Below are positions 12,600 to 25,273 of a stretch of DNA of 64,000 nt, piece after piece. Each line of letters opens with the position of its first letter. Position 1 is the stretch's first letter. A program made the translations under genes and the position numbers. The notes beneath the pieces were generated by a model. It was not told the DNA's origin. It was given only the letters and a program-made list of their open reading frames with translations, and searched no databases. The stretch is from Arion vulgaris (taxonomy: Eukaryota > Mollusca > Gastropoda > Stylommatophora > Arionidae): positions 86,771,203 to 86,835,202 of the forward strand of contig CM036753.1 in assembly GCA_020796225.1 (NCBI GenBank), read 5' to 3'.

Positions 12600-13929
12600 G
12601 TCAACCAAGATGTGACGAAAAGACACTGGTGATGGATAAAACACACCTTGGGAAAATTCTAGGAGAATATAACTCATCTCGATATGTCACAGCATTAACA
12701 TTTGCACGGAAGACGTGAAGAGGCAAGCGATGGTGAAAACTGAATCTTCCCCAAATATGAACAATACCACCTCCAAATCGGTTGTGTTGACGAACACAAC
12801 AATCTGCAAAGCGCTTTCCACACCGTCGCCAAATCCCCACACGCCCATCAGCAAAGGATAGGTTGAATCTGCTCTCATATGTGAATAGGACAGCATTCCA
12901 CTGCAGTCTAGTCCATCTGGCATGTTGTTCTGCCCATTGCAGGCGCTGCTGACGATGTCTGTGAGTCAAGTTTGGCCCAACATAAGGTCGCCTTTCAGTA
13001 AGGCCTGTATCTCTGAGTCGTCTTATGACTGTCATTCGAGAGATTTGCCTACGTCTACCTACTATTGCTGTTGCTGTTCGACTTGCCGGGAGAGAACGAT
13101 TCCTTAGGTGACTGAGCACAATATGGCGATCTTGCGCAGGGTAGTTCTTCTTCTTCTTCTGCGATCAACTTTTGCTATGCGACTACTCTGGTATGTGTCA
13201 TAAACAGGGCAGCGCGCTTGTCTTCACCGGTTCCCCATAGTTTGTCTTGTAGTGTTGTTTCTGTTGACCAGATCTCCAATCTCTCACTACTCAGACTAGC
13301 TAGGACAGTCTTGCAGGATGTGCTCTGGGACTGCTTTGGTGCTCCACAGGTGCAGGCTGCCGAGTCCCTGAGACGCATTATGTGGAGGTGTGCTCTGAGA
13401 CTGCAATGTCCCGTTCTAAGTCTGAAGACTGTGCATTTCTGTTTAGTGTATTTATACTGTCGTGCTCTGGTTTGTATCCTCCATTTGTTTTTCTCCAGAT
13501 CATTTTCCTGGATTGTTTCAGGAGAGTCTTTGCTTCTGTAAAACTTTGTGTTGGGTGGTGTGTTAGGCCCTCCCCCTCCCCACACACAGCCCTTGCGAGT
13601 TTGTCAGCCTTTTCGTTTCCTGGTATGCCACAGTGAGCTGGTATCCACTGTAAGACCAGTTCGGATTTTTGACAACAAGCTGATATTTTGCCGTATGTCC
13701 TGAATGAGCTTGTCTTGTCTGGGACATGAGATAGCCGCGCAGGGGTAGTAACTCGTGGTTGGCCACTCCGACGTCTATCCCGGGCACTGCTAGTGGCTCC
13801 GTAACGTTCACTGAGACGCACAATAGTGCTGTGGTGGCAATTCATCCTTCTGGCAATGACCCTCGAGCTCATTCCGGTAGACAACATACCAATGGCTCGT
13901 TGGTGGTCATTTTCCGATAGTCGTGGCAT
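12600..13929 (-). pseudogene. Tc1-like transposase, split and truncated
   Basis: The minus-strand protein starts MPRLSENDHQRAIGML at 13929. Its N-terminal DNA-binding helix-turn-helix (SRVIARRMNCHHSTIVRL) and the conserved RRRSGQPRVTTPA linker are followed, after an insertion, by QDRHIVLSHLRNRSL from 13133 downward. Then come the second paired-like domain (ISRMTVIRRLRDTGL), the first catalytic-region block (WNAVLFTYESRFNL, with a Tyr where the family has the catalytic Asp), and VTYRDEL. The region holding the last two acidic residues of the DDE triad is missing, so the copy is 3'-truncated and inactive. No terminal inverted repeats were identified. Confidence 0.88.
13146..13736 (-). mobile_element. 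LINE 3' fragment inserted into the Tc1 gene
   Basis: This fragment interrupts the Tc1 transposase between the codons for VTTPA and QDRHI. Read on the minus strand it encodes an RNase H C-terminal motif (LQWIPAHCGIPGNEKADKLA), then a zinc-knuckle-like end (RLRDSAACTCGAPKQS), and closes with (AAG)n (TTC repeats at 13145-13160 on +). The flanks are GCGCAGGGTAGT (13134-13145) and GCGCAGGGGTAGT (13737-13749), a 12/13-bp target duplication. The RNase H domain points to an I/Jockey-superclade LINE. It is 5'-truncated. Confidence 0.9.
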
Positions 13930-14229
13930 TGTAAGCACATGTACCGGGTGTTTTGTCTCAACAGCCTTTTCATACCGAGCATACTGCCACAACGCCTACA
14001 CACTTTCAAGGTCCTAGCTGTTGGGAATCGTGTTGCACGTGTAACTTTCATTGTTTTCTTGTAGTCTATACACAAACCCGTGGGTTTGAAAATTCACTTT
14101 CCATTCCAGCAGCCATTCGCTCTCTACCCCATGACAAACACAGGGAAAATACATTCCCACACTTTTTTTTACTCATCCTCTCAGCAACAGTATTTATCAT
14201 TGTGGTGCGTTTTTAATGTGCTTCAGTAT

Positions 14230-15440
14230 ATATCATTTACCGCGTTATGTTGACGCATATTTATTAGTGAAATCATGTCCTGTGCGCATGATGCTTCAAC
14301 ACCGACTCTCTGTGCTCCTCTGTCTTTTGCTGCCTTCATCGTAGTATTCGATGGCTGAGATACTCCATGCATTTCGTCTTCCATTGTACGTCTCATAGTT
14401 GTTTTGGTTTTCCTTTCCACCTTTTATTTCTCATGTGTAAGTGATGACATGTAACTCTGGGTTTATTCTCATGACATGTTCCAGCCATTTCTATGTTTTT
14501 CTTTTAATTATAATTTCCACGTTTTCAAAGCTGGTGTCTAAGAGAAGTTTACTGTTTTATTATTTGTATGGCTATACAATTGTGGGTATTCTACACAGAC
14601 ATGAAAGGTATATTTCTTGGTCATTCATAGGCATTATGATCCGTATAGTAGAATTAGTAAGATAGTTCTTCGATATAATCTTAACTTTGTTTTCTTGTTA
14701 CATATACTGGATATCCTGTTTGATTAAATATTTGCAGCCACAGCTCTAGTTTTATCATCATCTGCCTTTAAGTCTTATTCCCCCTCCCCACATACACTGG
14801 GGCGTTATTACAATGCCAATGCTTAACACATTTTAGTGCTTGGTCTCCAAGATACACAACTGTTGTGATTTGGATTTGTTATAATTTTGAGTTTACTGTA
14901 TTCATAGTTCTACTTATCTTGCCTATTCATAGTTCAGCCCAGTAGTTTTGTCTAAAATGTATCAGTATTTATGTAATATAAGAGCAATAGAATCCAATGT
15001 CTTTCTATTGCCCCCACCATTTTTATCTTTGAGGGTGTCTTTCAATATCAGTCAGTTGTCAAATTAAATCAGAGAAAGTACATAATAAACCCTTGTCGAA
15101 CACACGATTTCGTCTGAAATGTCTGGTTTGAATATTTCAGGCTACATGAGAAGTGTTTGTAGAAGATAAACGGGATGTTTGACCATATTTTGTAGCATGC
15201 AGTAGTGTCTATTTTACAGAGGTTGTCTCCGTAAATGCTATCAAACACCTTCTCTAAGTTCATAAAGTTAAAGTATATGTTCCTCTACCACTCATTGCAT
15301 TATCCCAATATTAAAAAGCATAATTATATGTTCGTTTGTTCCTCTTCCGAGTCTAGACTCTGCCTGTTCCATACGCAGCTGTTTCTTTTTGGTTTCTTGT
15401 AATCGTATAATAATAGTTGTGTAGACTAACTTGCCTGGGG
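14230..15440 (-). pseudogene. Degenerate LINE reverse transcriptase
   Basis: Minus-strand translation gives FEKAFDSIY-like residues (seen as LEKVFDSIYGDNL), FYKHFSCSLKYSNQTFQTKSC and VRQGF near 15070-15260, the palm region of a LINE reverse transcriptase. Near 14240-14420 a C-terminal motif (RKTKTTMRRTMEDEMHGV) follows in the same orientation. The intervening frames are full of stops. The ends are approximate. Confidence 0.6.
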
Positions 15441-15800
15441 CACAGCCAACTATAAACTCATACGGCCGGCGGACTCAGGTAAAAACTATGGGAAATCAGA
15501 CCACAACCGGTTACGTGACATCGCATTCCAGTATTGTTGCATAGAGACGAATTCATTTGAAAATCAACACAATATACTAAATCAAGGTTATATTATGTCA
15601 CAAGTTAAGTTTAACAATAAAGAATATCAGTATTAGGAATATTTTTCATCAATAAATAACCATAACTCACAGAATTGAGTAAAATTGCAAATAAGTTTGC
15701 AGTGTTCTATCAAACATATATAAAATCCAGCCCCCAACTGAAACTAGGTCAGGGATACCCCATTCTGTTATGCGGCCCAATATTAGAGTTGGCTGTACCT
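15440..15800. repeat. ~350-bp dispersed repeat, copy 1
   Basis: Begins near CAGCCAACTATAAACTC and ends near AGAGTTGGCTG, so the termini are short inverted repeats. Internal landmarks are GGACTCAGGTAAA, ATCGCATTCCAGTATTG and ATATATAAAATCCAGCCCCC. Two further copies in the same orientation lie at 17178-17540 and 27745-28090. No coding frame is present. Possibly a hAT-like MITE, but no target duplication could be matched. Confidence 0.7.
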
Positions 15801-16572
15801 GAGGTTAGGAGTGGAGTCATTTCTCTCTAATTATTGCAATATGTTAGATACACTTACTTTGAAATCTTAACTATTATTCATAGTGTCCAATCGGTGAACA
15901 TTTCTTCTTTCTCCCATATCGTTGCGTAAAATGGTACCAATACATTTGCTGTCACCGTTGAGTCTGCCTTGAGACATTCTGCTGGTAGTTTGTCTTTATG
16001 TGGCACATTGTACACTTCCAGAAACTAGAAGTTTTTAATATTTCTTGTTTACTTTGTGTTTGTAAATCTACTAGAACGTTCCTGAATCTGATTGGATTTC
16101 AGGGTGTGTGGGTGGTGTGTGTGTTCAGATTCGGGTATGTTTAATAATCCCACAAAAATTGTTGTCCATCTCGTATCTTGCTCTTCCTATGTAGTCAGTA
16201 GTTGACCGTGACTGTGTCTAATAGAAAAGTTCTTGTAGTGTCACCGTATTCAGTTCCAAATTAAAACCTATTTAGCAATGACTATTAGCAAAGCTCGGAA
16301 ACAGTCATTCAAAGTAGCTGAAATCGATTTGAACTGAGCAGTTGCGTCACCTTGACGGGAGCGGGCGACAGTAAAATGTTCGTCTATAAAAATGCAGTAG
16401 AGTGAAGAAGAGATAGGTTTAAAAAGAAATTGACAGGTAAGAAACCCACTCTGCTAGAATAACATACAAGAATTAAAAAAAGGATTTTAGAGATATATTT
16501 TTTCACTAATCATAAAAACTTTGATAGTAAATATCATGGGAATTCTAAATTTTACGAATTGAACAAGAGATG

Positions 16573-16790
16573 GATTGGGGGCGGCATTCGTCTTACGTTC
16601 CGAATGTCGTTGGTTTGAATCCGGACCGTGCCGTTTTGTTAGTTGTAACTACAGAGTTTATGCTTTATGCAGTACTTTCGGCAAGGAGCATACCATTTAT
16701 GCGTAGAGGGACCGAGCCTTAACGTGCAAAACCCGGCATAATGAAGTCAATCCTACAGTTTTAGATCATTTAGAATCATAACATTTAGGA
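16573..16790 (+). repeat. tRNA-derived SINE, family A, diverged copy
   Basis: Shares with the copy at 2320 the B-box region GGTTTGAATCCGGACCGTGC, the body TTCGGCAAGGAGCATACC and GGGACCGAGCC, and the end ATAATGAAGTCAATCCTAC. The A-box is poorly preserved. No target duplication was found. Confidence 0.78.
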
Positions 16791-17177
16791 TTTGTTTCAG
16801 TGCAGTGCCGACATACCGTATTTGTGTTAGAAAAGTTGACAGAATAAATAGACGCAGCAGGTTATACAGACAGAATCATGATTGATTGACTTAACCATAT
16901 TTGATCTAGTTTAGCACAACATACATCAGCGTTGTCCTACGCGGCACCCTAATTATACATCCATGCCGCCATATTTTACATAGCTGGCTTTAAAGTTAAT
17001 CACAAATTTAAGAAACAAAAAGTATTACGGAATAACAATATGCTTCAGTTTTTTCATACCACGATCCAATGAAGACAGTCTTCTTTCTTTTGCAATTTTG
17101 CTTCAATCTGTAATCAATCTACTGCCCTCTAACCCTATCCTTTGCCATTTCGGCTCATTCCCTCAAACAAACCAGAA

Positions 17178-17540
17178 CCAACTATAAACTTATGGGCCTT
17201 CGGACTCAGGTAAGAATTATGGGAAATCAGACCCCAACTACACCACGTGACCTCGCATTCCAGTATTGGTGTATATAGACGAATTCATTTTAAAATCAAC
17301 ACAAAATGCTAACTCGAAGTTATATTATGCAACAAGTTAAGTTTAACAATAAGGAATATCAATATTATGAATGTTTTCACCAATAAATAGCCATAACATT
17401 TACATAATTTAGTAAAATTGAAAAAAAGCTTGCAGTGCTATATCAAACATCTATTTTTTCCGGCCCCCTTTTCTGATCTATGTCAGGGAGCCCCCAGTCA
17501 GTTGTCTGGCCTAGTTATCTAGAGTTGGCTGTGAACAAAC
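17178..17540. repeat. ~350-bp dispersed repeat, copy 2
   Basis: Aligns along its length with 15440-15800: CCAACTATAAACTTATGGGC at the start, ACCTCGCATTCCAGTATTGG, ATTCATTTTAAAATCAACAC and AGAGTTGGCTG at the end. Sequence further downstream (a block reading TTTTTTCACTA.TCATAAAAAC near 18095) also resembles sequence 16500 downstream of copy 1, so a longer unit may have been duplicated. Confidence 0.7.
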
Positions 17541-17874
17541 ACATCCGATCCGACTCGGCTTTGAGAGACCGACAAGCACATGATTTTTAACTTCCAATGA
17601 GAGGAGCAGGCAGTTCTAGTTCAGACTAGTCATATTGTGTTATTTATCGATCATAGATCTTATTTATTTGTCTAAATTGACATTATAACTTAATCTGTAA
17701 TAACTACGAAAGTTGTGTAACGATTATTAATTATAATATCATCTGTCATTTAAAAATATGGCTAAACAAGAACGGTACCAAACTTCTATTTCTGAATTGG
17801 AGATTCAGTATTGTTTCATTGAAAACCAAAATCCATAGGTTCTTCATTTGTAACGTATCTATTAGTAGAAAAAA

Positions 17875-18065
17875 TCCCGCCTGCCCAGCGTGTTCGTAGC
17901 GCGTTGGACGACGGTGTGACAAGCCCTCTGTGAATGCGGGTTCAATTCCACGGACTGGCAGAAAAAGCCACAGGTTCTCCAGCGAACCGAAGGGTTACGA
18001 TGTCCATGGCACCGAGCCGAAGAGCTGAAAGTTCAAGTGTTTCTGGATCGGAAAAAAAATAATTT
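17875..18065 (+). repeat. tRNA-derived SINE, family B, isolated copy
   Basis: The head reads GCCCAGCGTGTTCGTAGCGC, with a B-box GCGGGTTCAATTCCACGG. The body contains GGCAGAAAAAGCCACAGG and GATGTCCATGGCACCGAGCC. The flanks share GTAGAAAAAA (17865-17874 and 18066-18075), a likely target duplication in A-rich sequence. Three more copies sit inside the higher-order repeat at about 22250, 24005 and 25765. Confidence 0.82.
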
Positions 18066-18581
18066 GTAGAAAAAAAAAAAAAGTATTTTAGAGCGATATT
18101 TTTTCACTAGTCATAAAAACTTTAATAAGTGAATATTCTGGGAATTCAGAATTTCCACTAAACACCATAATTTGTTCAACTTGCAGCGAATATGCTATGT
18201 CAAATTTCACACTAGTTATGTAAGTACTATATTTAAAACAAAATTAAACGTTTAGACAGGTTCTTATTCTGACCATGTGAGGAAAAACAGTAGTGGAGAA
18301 AAGAAAGAAGATAAAAGTCAGGTTTACATTTTCATCTGTTATTATTATTATTATTATTGTGAGTGTAATTTAATCGCCACACGGCTCCTGCGCATCCACA
18401 GCCATCAGTCATACCCGTCACACTATATAAAAACATTGGACAACACTGGTGTACACATATTGTGCTTACAGATATTGTTAATTATATTTCTCAACACTGA
18501 CTTGGTGAGCAGACGTGCCCTTGTGTATACGTCTGTAGTTGCTTTTAACCAAACATAAAATTGAGCGCAGTTTGTCTACAG

Positions 18582-18919
18582 CACTGATTCCCAAACTTTT
18601 TCGGCCCACCGCCCACTTTGTACGACATAAACTTTGTAACGTCCCAACGCCCCTCCCCAATTTAAGTTTTCCAACAACCCCCTACATACATGGTCAATTT
18701 TCAAATGATTATATCCATGAAAAAGAAAATTGATGAAAAAATGGATCGTATAAGATGGGCATAAGATGAATTAAAATGCAGAATTCAAATATTCAATGAT
18801 TATTCAATCGCAAAATCACGAAAAAAAACTCCCCCCAAATGCTTCTGAATCCACTATCGCCCCACTGAAAGGCTTCAGCGCCCACTGGGGGAAGGTACCG
18901 CCCACTTTGGGAACCCATG
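18582..18919. mobile_element. hAT MITE with exact 8-bp duplication
   Basis: A 338-bp element with ends CACTGATTCCCAAACTTTTT and (reverse complement of the right end) CATGGGTTCCCAAAGTGGGC. It is flanked by GTCTACAG at 18574-18581 and 18920-18927. It contains CCACCGCCCACTTTG near the left and its near-inverse near the right, and no open frame of note. Confidence 0.9.
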
Positions 18920-19679
18920 GTCTACAGTGATGAAGTCATAAATGTCTCAATCATGTGGTATTCAGTTGACATGTCATCCTGTTTGATAAAGAATTATAGT
19001 ATGAAGAAAATATGAACACCATTAATAGTACTGCATACACTAATAATCATCATCATCCTAATTCTAGCAGTTACATCGAAGCGCAGGTCCTCTTCAAACA
19101 CACACTACTATCAGCACCATTTCTGGCATAAAACTGGTAGTTGGTATTCTGACAGTTGGTATATCGTAACTTGCAAACTTCATCTCTTGTTGAGTACATT
19201 TGTTATATATCTTATCTATCGGGTCTTTAATACTACTTTATTTCATTATTTATTGGACATAATTTTACTTTTCAAATATAGTTTTAGAAAAAGCCCACTG
19301 TGTATGCTTTCTCCTCCTCCCCCAATAATCCCACGGGAATTTTCCTTAAGCAGGTACAATATCTAAACTCGGTAGCTACTTGTCAATATCTGTTTGACAA
19401 TAGGTTTGACAGATAAGTCCTTGTGTTTAAAGACAAATCGATACTCGTTCTGAGAAGACCTCTCTTTCACTCTCACTCACTCCACAACCCACTGTTCACA
19501 AACACTGATCATTTTTCGCTTCATCATCAAACAATTAAATGACTAAAGTAGGGCGTGACAATCTGAAGTTAACACAGGATAAATACTGTACATAAATCGA
19601 GACTAGATGCCAGAAGGCAAATGCAGTGACATACCAACTGTCACCACTATTAAAACATCCAAGCATTAACATGACAGTC

Positions 19680-20100
19680 AAACGACAACTGATAAACTGC
19701 ATATTTATTCCAACTCTCTGCTATCAGTGCCAAACATGACCCCTGACTAAGACATAAGAAAGAAAGATTACAACATGTGAAATGAGATGTCTACGAAAAG
19801 CTGTCAACGTTACAAGGCGAGATAGAGTGAGAAACGAGAATATCAGAAGCATCGTTGGTACTATACCATGCATACAGTACATCAAGAAGCAAAGAATCAA
19901 GTGGTTCGGCCATCTAATGAGAATGGAACATTTACTACCATCACGTGCCTATAATAATCGACACTCAGGGCGCAGAGCACGAGGCAGGCCAAAAACACGA
20001 TGGATAGATAACATCTCAGAATCCTGCGAAAGCATGGACTGACAACGTCAAGCGCAACACACCTGGCACAAGATAGAAACTAACTCTCCCACGACGCTTC
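19680..20100 (+). pseudogene. LINE reverse transcriptase 3' end fragment
   Basis: The + strand reads CEMRCLRKAVNVTRRDRV, then TIPCIQYIKKQRIKWFGHL and RRARGRPKTRWID in one frame, matching the C-terminus of an RTE/L2-like LINE. The same family gives CEMRCLRKAVNKTRRNHTRN on the minus strand at 47816-48252. Only the 3' end is present. Confidence 0.72.
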
Positions 20101-20284
20101 ACGGCAAATGTGGTTAAGATAAGATAAGATAAATACTGTACATACAGATGAATCTATTGACAAAGACAACCACTACACCATTATTTCAGTAGTGACTACT
20201 CGATACACTGATCTGAAGGTAGATTCAGCTAGAAGTAAAACACGAGGGAGATATACTTATATACAATAGTCTGGTATACTTCAA

Positions 20285-20540
20285 TACTTAGTTTGTTCCT
20301 TTCGTGCCAAAGGCGGCACATAGGGCAGAGGTTTTAGATCTCCATGTGATGCGGTTCGTTGCTAGCAGTTGGAGATCTTGTATGGTTTTACATCCCAATA
20401 GTTTACTTTCTTGTTGGATGGTTCTTCGAAGAGTGGTCTTTGGTCTTGCACGTTTTCTTTTCGCAACTGGTGACCACATAAGGACTTGTCGATTTAGTCT
20501 CTTTTCGTCTGATCTAAGAACATGATCTAAATATTTCCAC
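20285..20540 (-). pseudogene. LINE 3' end fragment
   Basis: Minus-strand frame reading MWSPVAKRKRARPKTTLRRT, then LATNRITWRSKTSALCAA and an end FGTKGTN. The (R/K)RGRPKTT-WRRT and TNR..WRS motifs are characteristic of LINE ORF2 C-termini. No reverse transcriptase core is present. Confidence 0.68.
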
Positions 20541-20559
20541 CTTCGTTTCCTTATAATAT

Positions 20560-21757
20560 TTCAATACTTCAATACTAGGAGGAATATATTTGGATGATAA
20601 ATAAAGACATCTTGCCCATGATGTCCCCATGATGTAGCAGTATTTAAAAAAATATTTAATAAAAATATACGTAGTCGAATATTATATGTTATTACTGTTT
20701 ATTTTTTAAATTTGTCACGTGTGCCTTCTGCTATCAAGTTCACATTTTATACCTATTTACATTAACTACAGAATACACAATTATAATTGAAAAATGGAAA
20801 ATACATTAAAAACCTATCAACCAAAGTTTAAAAAGTCAACTTGTCCAAATGCAATCATATCTTGTGGATCATATAAGCTTACATTTCACGGTTGATCAGA
20901 AACGCGTAAACTATTTAACATTAGATATACAGTAGGGGTAGTAATCAGTCGTAAAGATTCTGCAGGTAATATAATTGGATATACCTTCGCCACTTGCTGA
21001 TTCACAAACGTTAACAGTAAGTGTGTAATTGCTGTATGAATTGATACTGATACTTATTACGCTGTCTTCAGTTCCCAGCCACATAATGGCAGCCGTGCCA
21101 AGTCAGCGTAGTAGTAAAAAAAAATTCAGCCTAAATATTATACGAGAAGGTTACTTCCCCAACATACGATATTTTGAGGGCAGTGTTAGGACACACTAGA
21201 ACATTAGCAGGAAGACTTTCTTCACCCAAGACGGAACATATCGTTTCTAGCAAGCGTAGACCTCCCTTCTCTCTCCCCCTTTCCAGCAATGGAAATGTGA
21301 CATACACGCATCATACATACTGCTAATGATTATGCTCTGATCCTTACATAGAGTGTGACTGCTATATAATATACTTAAGTAGATATTCTCGCCCGTATTT
21401 TTTAGCCATGAATGCGTTTAGTATAAGTTGAATATTTATTAGAAGCTGGTGCACAATCACATTTTATTTATGCACTTTTCATAAAAACAACGGAATTTGT
21501 AAATAGCGGACATTTTTAGTTGCATTTAGCTCGGACAATAAGGCCGTGCTGAACCTTTACTCATTGTCATTCGCTAACTTCTTTCTAATATGTCACAATA
21601 AACCAGCAGATAGTTTCGTATTTAGATAAATTGTAACATTTACACTTGATTTCCTGACTAACTGAACAGCTTGTTTCATAATTATTGGAAAGTTGTCTTT
21701 ATTGTCCGTGTAATATCGCTTTTTGAGGGCGAACGGTGTAGGACAGGGGGAGGGGAT
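20560..21757. other. Intergenic sequence, no gene seen
   Basis: AT-rich sequence without recognisable coding or repeat structure up to the higher-order repeat. Confidence 0.4.
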
Positions 21758-22630
21758 GAGTCTGAGAAACTTAAGGGCAGTCACGGCAAAACTGTTCAGG
21801 TTCGGATTTTTTGTATACCCCGAAAAAAAAAACATTGACCTTACCGGGATCGAACCCGAGTCTCCGAATGGGATCCGCGCTCTAATCCAGAGAGAGAGAG
21901 ATGAGAGAGAGAAAGCTATCGGGTTTCTTAGTAATCTTAGCACTTACATCTTGGGTGGGTTTCTCCATGTTTGCTAATATAATATATATACATGGGCTTC
22001 CACATACATTTTTCCAGGTGGTGGTAAAATGAATTTAAAAAAACGTTGTTGATAGTTTACTACGTGGACATGGAGAAGACCAGTTTCGCATGACACTGTT
22101 ATCAAAAAGCCATTTTCCAGGGGGTGGCACATACTCCCCCTCTACTAACCTTAACTTAAGCACTCCCGTGTATGTGCACAAATGTGTACAATTATGTCGT
22201 TTTTCCAATTATTTAATCATGTCATAATGGTCATTTTTAATGTTTGATCTGCCCAGCGTGTTCGTAGTGTGTCGTTGGACGACGGGTGACAAGCTCCCTG
22301 TGAGTGCGGGTGCAATTCGGCGGGCTGGCAGAAAAGCCACAGGTTTTCCAGATTTACGGTGTTCGGGGCACCGAACCGATGGGTTATGATGTCCATGGCA
22401 CCGAACCGAAGAGCTGAAAACTCAAGTGCTTCTAGATCAGTTTAAAAAAATGTTTGATCTAATTTTCTTTCTTTGTTCACCCGATTTCTTGTTAGTTTCC
22501 AACTCCTTCTTCTGTTAGTTTTGTCTTTAACTGCATGTCTTGTCGTTTGTGTGCTTTAAGGAATGTATCAACATCCAGATCTACTATCAATGTATTAAAT
22601 ACCATTGTATTTCTTATTTTTCTCTATTAG

Positions 22631-23520
22631 CTGCCCATCACCGCTTCTATAACTTGAGGAAGATTGCTTGGGACAGTAAATATCATATATTTCTCTCATT
22701 TTTCTATTAGATGTCCATCACCGCTTCTGTAACTATGAGAAGATTGCTTGGGACAGTAAATATCATTATATTTCTCTCATTTTTTCTCTACTAGCTGTCC
22801 CATCACCGCTTCTGTAACTATGAGGAAGATTGCTTGGGACAGTAAATATCATTATATTTCTCTCATTTTTTCTCTATTAGCTGTCCCATCACCGCTTCTG
22901 TAACTATGAGGAAGATTGCTTGGGACAGTAAATATCATTATATTTCTCTCATTTTTTCTCTATTAGCTGTCCCATCACCGCTTCTGTAACTATGAGGAAG
23001 ATTGCTTGGGACAGTAAATATCATTATATTTCTCTCATTTTTTCTCTATTAGATGTCCCATCACCGCTTCTGTAACTATGAGGAAGATTGCTTGGGACAG
23101 TAAATATCATTATATTTCTCTCATTTTTCTCTATGCTGTCCCATCACCGCTTCTGTAACTATGAGGAAATTGCTTGGGACAGTAAATATCATTATATTTC
23201 TCATTTTTTCTCTATTAGCTGTCCCATCACCGCTTCTGTAACTATGAGGAAGATTGCTTGGGACAGTAAATATCATTATATTTCTCTCATTTTTTCTCTA
23301 TTAGCTGTCCATCACCCTTCTGTAACTATGGGGAAAGATTGTTGGGACAGTAAATATCATTATATTTCTCATTTTTTCTCTATTAGCTGTCCCATCACCG
23401 CTTCTGTAACTATGAGGAAGATTGCTTGGGACAGTAAATATCATTATATTTCTCTCATTTTTTCTCTATTAGATGTCCCATCACCGCTTCTGTAACTATG
23501 AGGAAGATTGCTTGGGACAG
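22631..23520 (+). repeat. 86-bp minisatellite array 1, 11 units
   Basis: Each unit starts CTGTCCCATCACCGCTTCTG and contains AACTATGAGGAAGATTGCTT, ending GGGACAG. An AT/T-rich 39-bp stretch follows, beginning GTAAATATC and ending TCTCTATTAG. The first and last 8 bp of the 48-bp block (CTGTCCCA and TGGGACAG) are inverted repeats. The first unit carries CTGCCCAT and CTTCTATAAC variants. The unit starting at 22793 is preceded by CTACTAG in place of CTATTAG. Confidence 0.95.
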
Positions 23521-24374
23521 AGTCTGAGAAACTTAAGGGCAGTCACGGCAAAACTGTTCAGGTTCGGATTTTTTTTGTATACCCCCGACAAAAAAAAAAA
23601 CATTGACCTTACCGGGGATCGAACCGAGTCTCGAATGGGATCCCGCGCTCTAATCCAGAGAGAGAGAGTAGAGAGAAAAGCTATCGGGTTTCTTAGTAAT
23701 CTTAGCACTTACATCTTGGGTGGGTTTCTCCATGTTTGCTAATATAATATATATCATGGGCTTCCATACATTTTTCCAGGTGGTGGTAAAATGAATTTAA
23801 AAAAACGTTGTTGATAGTTTACTACGTGGACATGGAGAAGACCAGTTTCGCATGACACTGTTATCAAAAAGCCATTTTCCAGGGGGTGGCACATACTCCC
23901 CCCCCTCACTAACCTTAAGCACTCCGTGTATGTGCACAAATGTGTACAATTATGTCGTTTTCCAATTATTTAATCATGTCATAATGGTCATTTTTAATGT
24001 TTGATCTGCCCAGCGTGTTCGTAGTGTGTCGTTGGACGACGGGTGACAAGCTCCTGTGAGTGCAGGTGCAATTCGGCGGGCTGGCAGAAAAGCCACAGGT
24101 TTTCCAGATTTACGGTGTTCGGGGCACCGAACCGATGGGTTATGATGTCCATGGCACCGAACCGAAGAGCTGAAAACTCAAGTGCTTCTAGATCAGTTTA
24201 AAAAAATGTTTGATCAATTTCTTTCTTTTGTTCACTCGATTTCTTGTTAGTTTCAACTCTTCTTCTGTTAGTTTTGTCTTTAACTGCATGTCTTGTCGTT
24301 TGTGCAGGAAGATCAACATCCAGATCTACTATCAATGTATTAAATACATGTATTATTTTTTTTTCTTTTATTAG

Positions 24375-25273
24375 CTGTCCCATCACCGCTTCTATAACTA
24401 TGAGGAAGATTGCTTGGGACAGTAAATATCATTATATTTCTCTCATTTTTTCTCTATTAGATGTCCCATCACCGCTTCTGTAACTATGAGGAAGATTGCT
24501 TGGGACAGTAAATATCATTATATTTCTCATTTTTTCTCTATTAGCTGTCCCATCACCGCTTCTGTAACTATGAGGAAGATTGCTTGGGACAGTAAATATC
24601 ATTATATTTTTCTATTTTTTTCTATTAGCTGTCCCATCACCCTTCTGTAACTAGAATTGTGGACAGTTAAAATATATTATATTTCTCTCTTTTGTTTCTT
24701 TCTATTAGCTGTCCATCCTTCTTCTTGTCAACTGCATAGTGAGATTGCTTTGGGACAGATAAATATCATTTATTTCTCTTATTTTTCTCTATTAGCTGTC
24801 CCATCACCGCTTCTGTAACTATGAGGAAGATTGCTTGGGACAGTAAATATCATTATATTTCTCTCATTTTTTCTCTATTAGCTGTCCCATCACCGCTTCT
24901 GTAACTATGAGGAAGATTGCTTGGGACAGTAAATATCATTATATTTCTCTCATTTTTTCTCTACTAGCTGTCCCATCACCGCTTCTGTAACTATGAGGAA
25001 GATTGCTTGGGACAGTAAATATCATTATATTTCTCTCATTTTTTCTCTATTAGCTGTCCCATCACCGCTTCTGTAACTATGAGGAAGATTGCTTGGGACA
25101 GTAAATATCATTATATTTCTCTCATTTTTTCTCTATTAGCTGTCCCATCACCGCTTCTGTAACTATGAGGAAGATTGCTTGGGACAGTAAATATCATTAT
25201 ATTTCTCTCATTTTTTCTCTATTAGATGTCCCATCACCGCTTCTGTAACTATGAGGAAGATTGCTTGGGACAG
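24375..25273 (+). repeat. 86-bp minisatellite array 2, 11 units
   Basis: Same unit as array 1. Units 4 and 5 (about 24629-24770) are heavily degraded, with internal deletions and changes, while units on both sides are near-identical to the consensus. The last unit begins ATGTCCC, as in array 1, and runs directly into the spacer. Confidence 0.95.

Noticed and set aside
21593..21943. Repeated 116/70/65-codon minus-strand frames in the higher-order repeat spacer
   Set aside because: They change length and frame between the three spacer copies and include tRNA-like and GAGA sequence, so they are not conserved coding.
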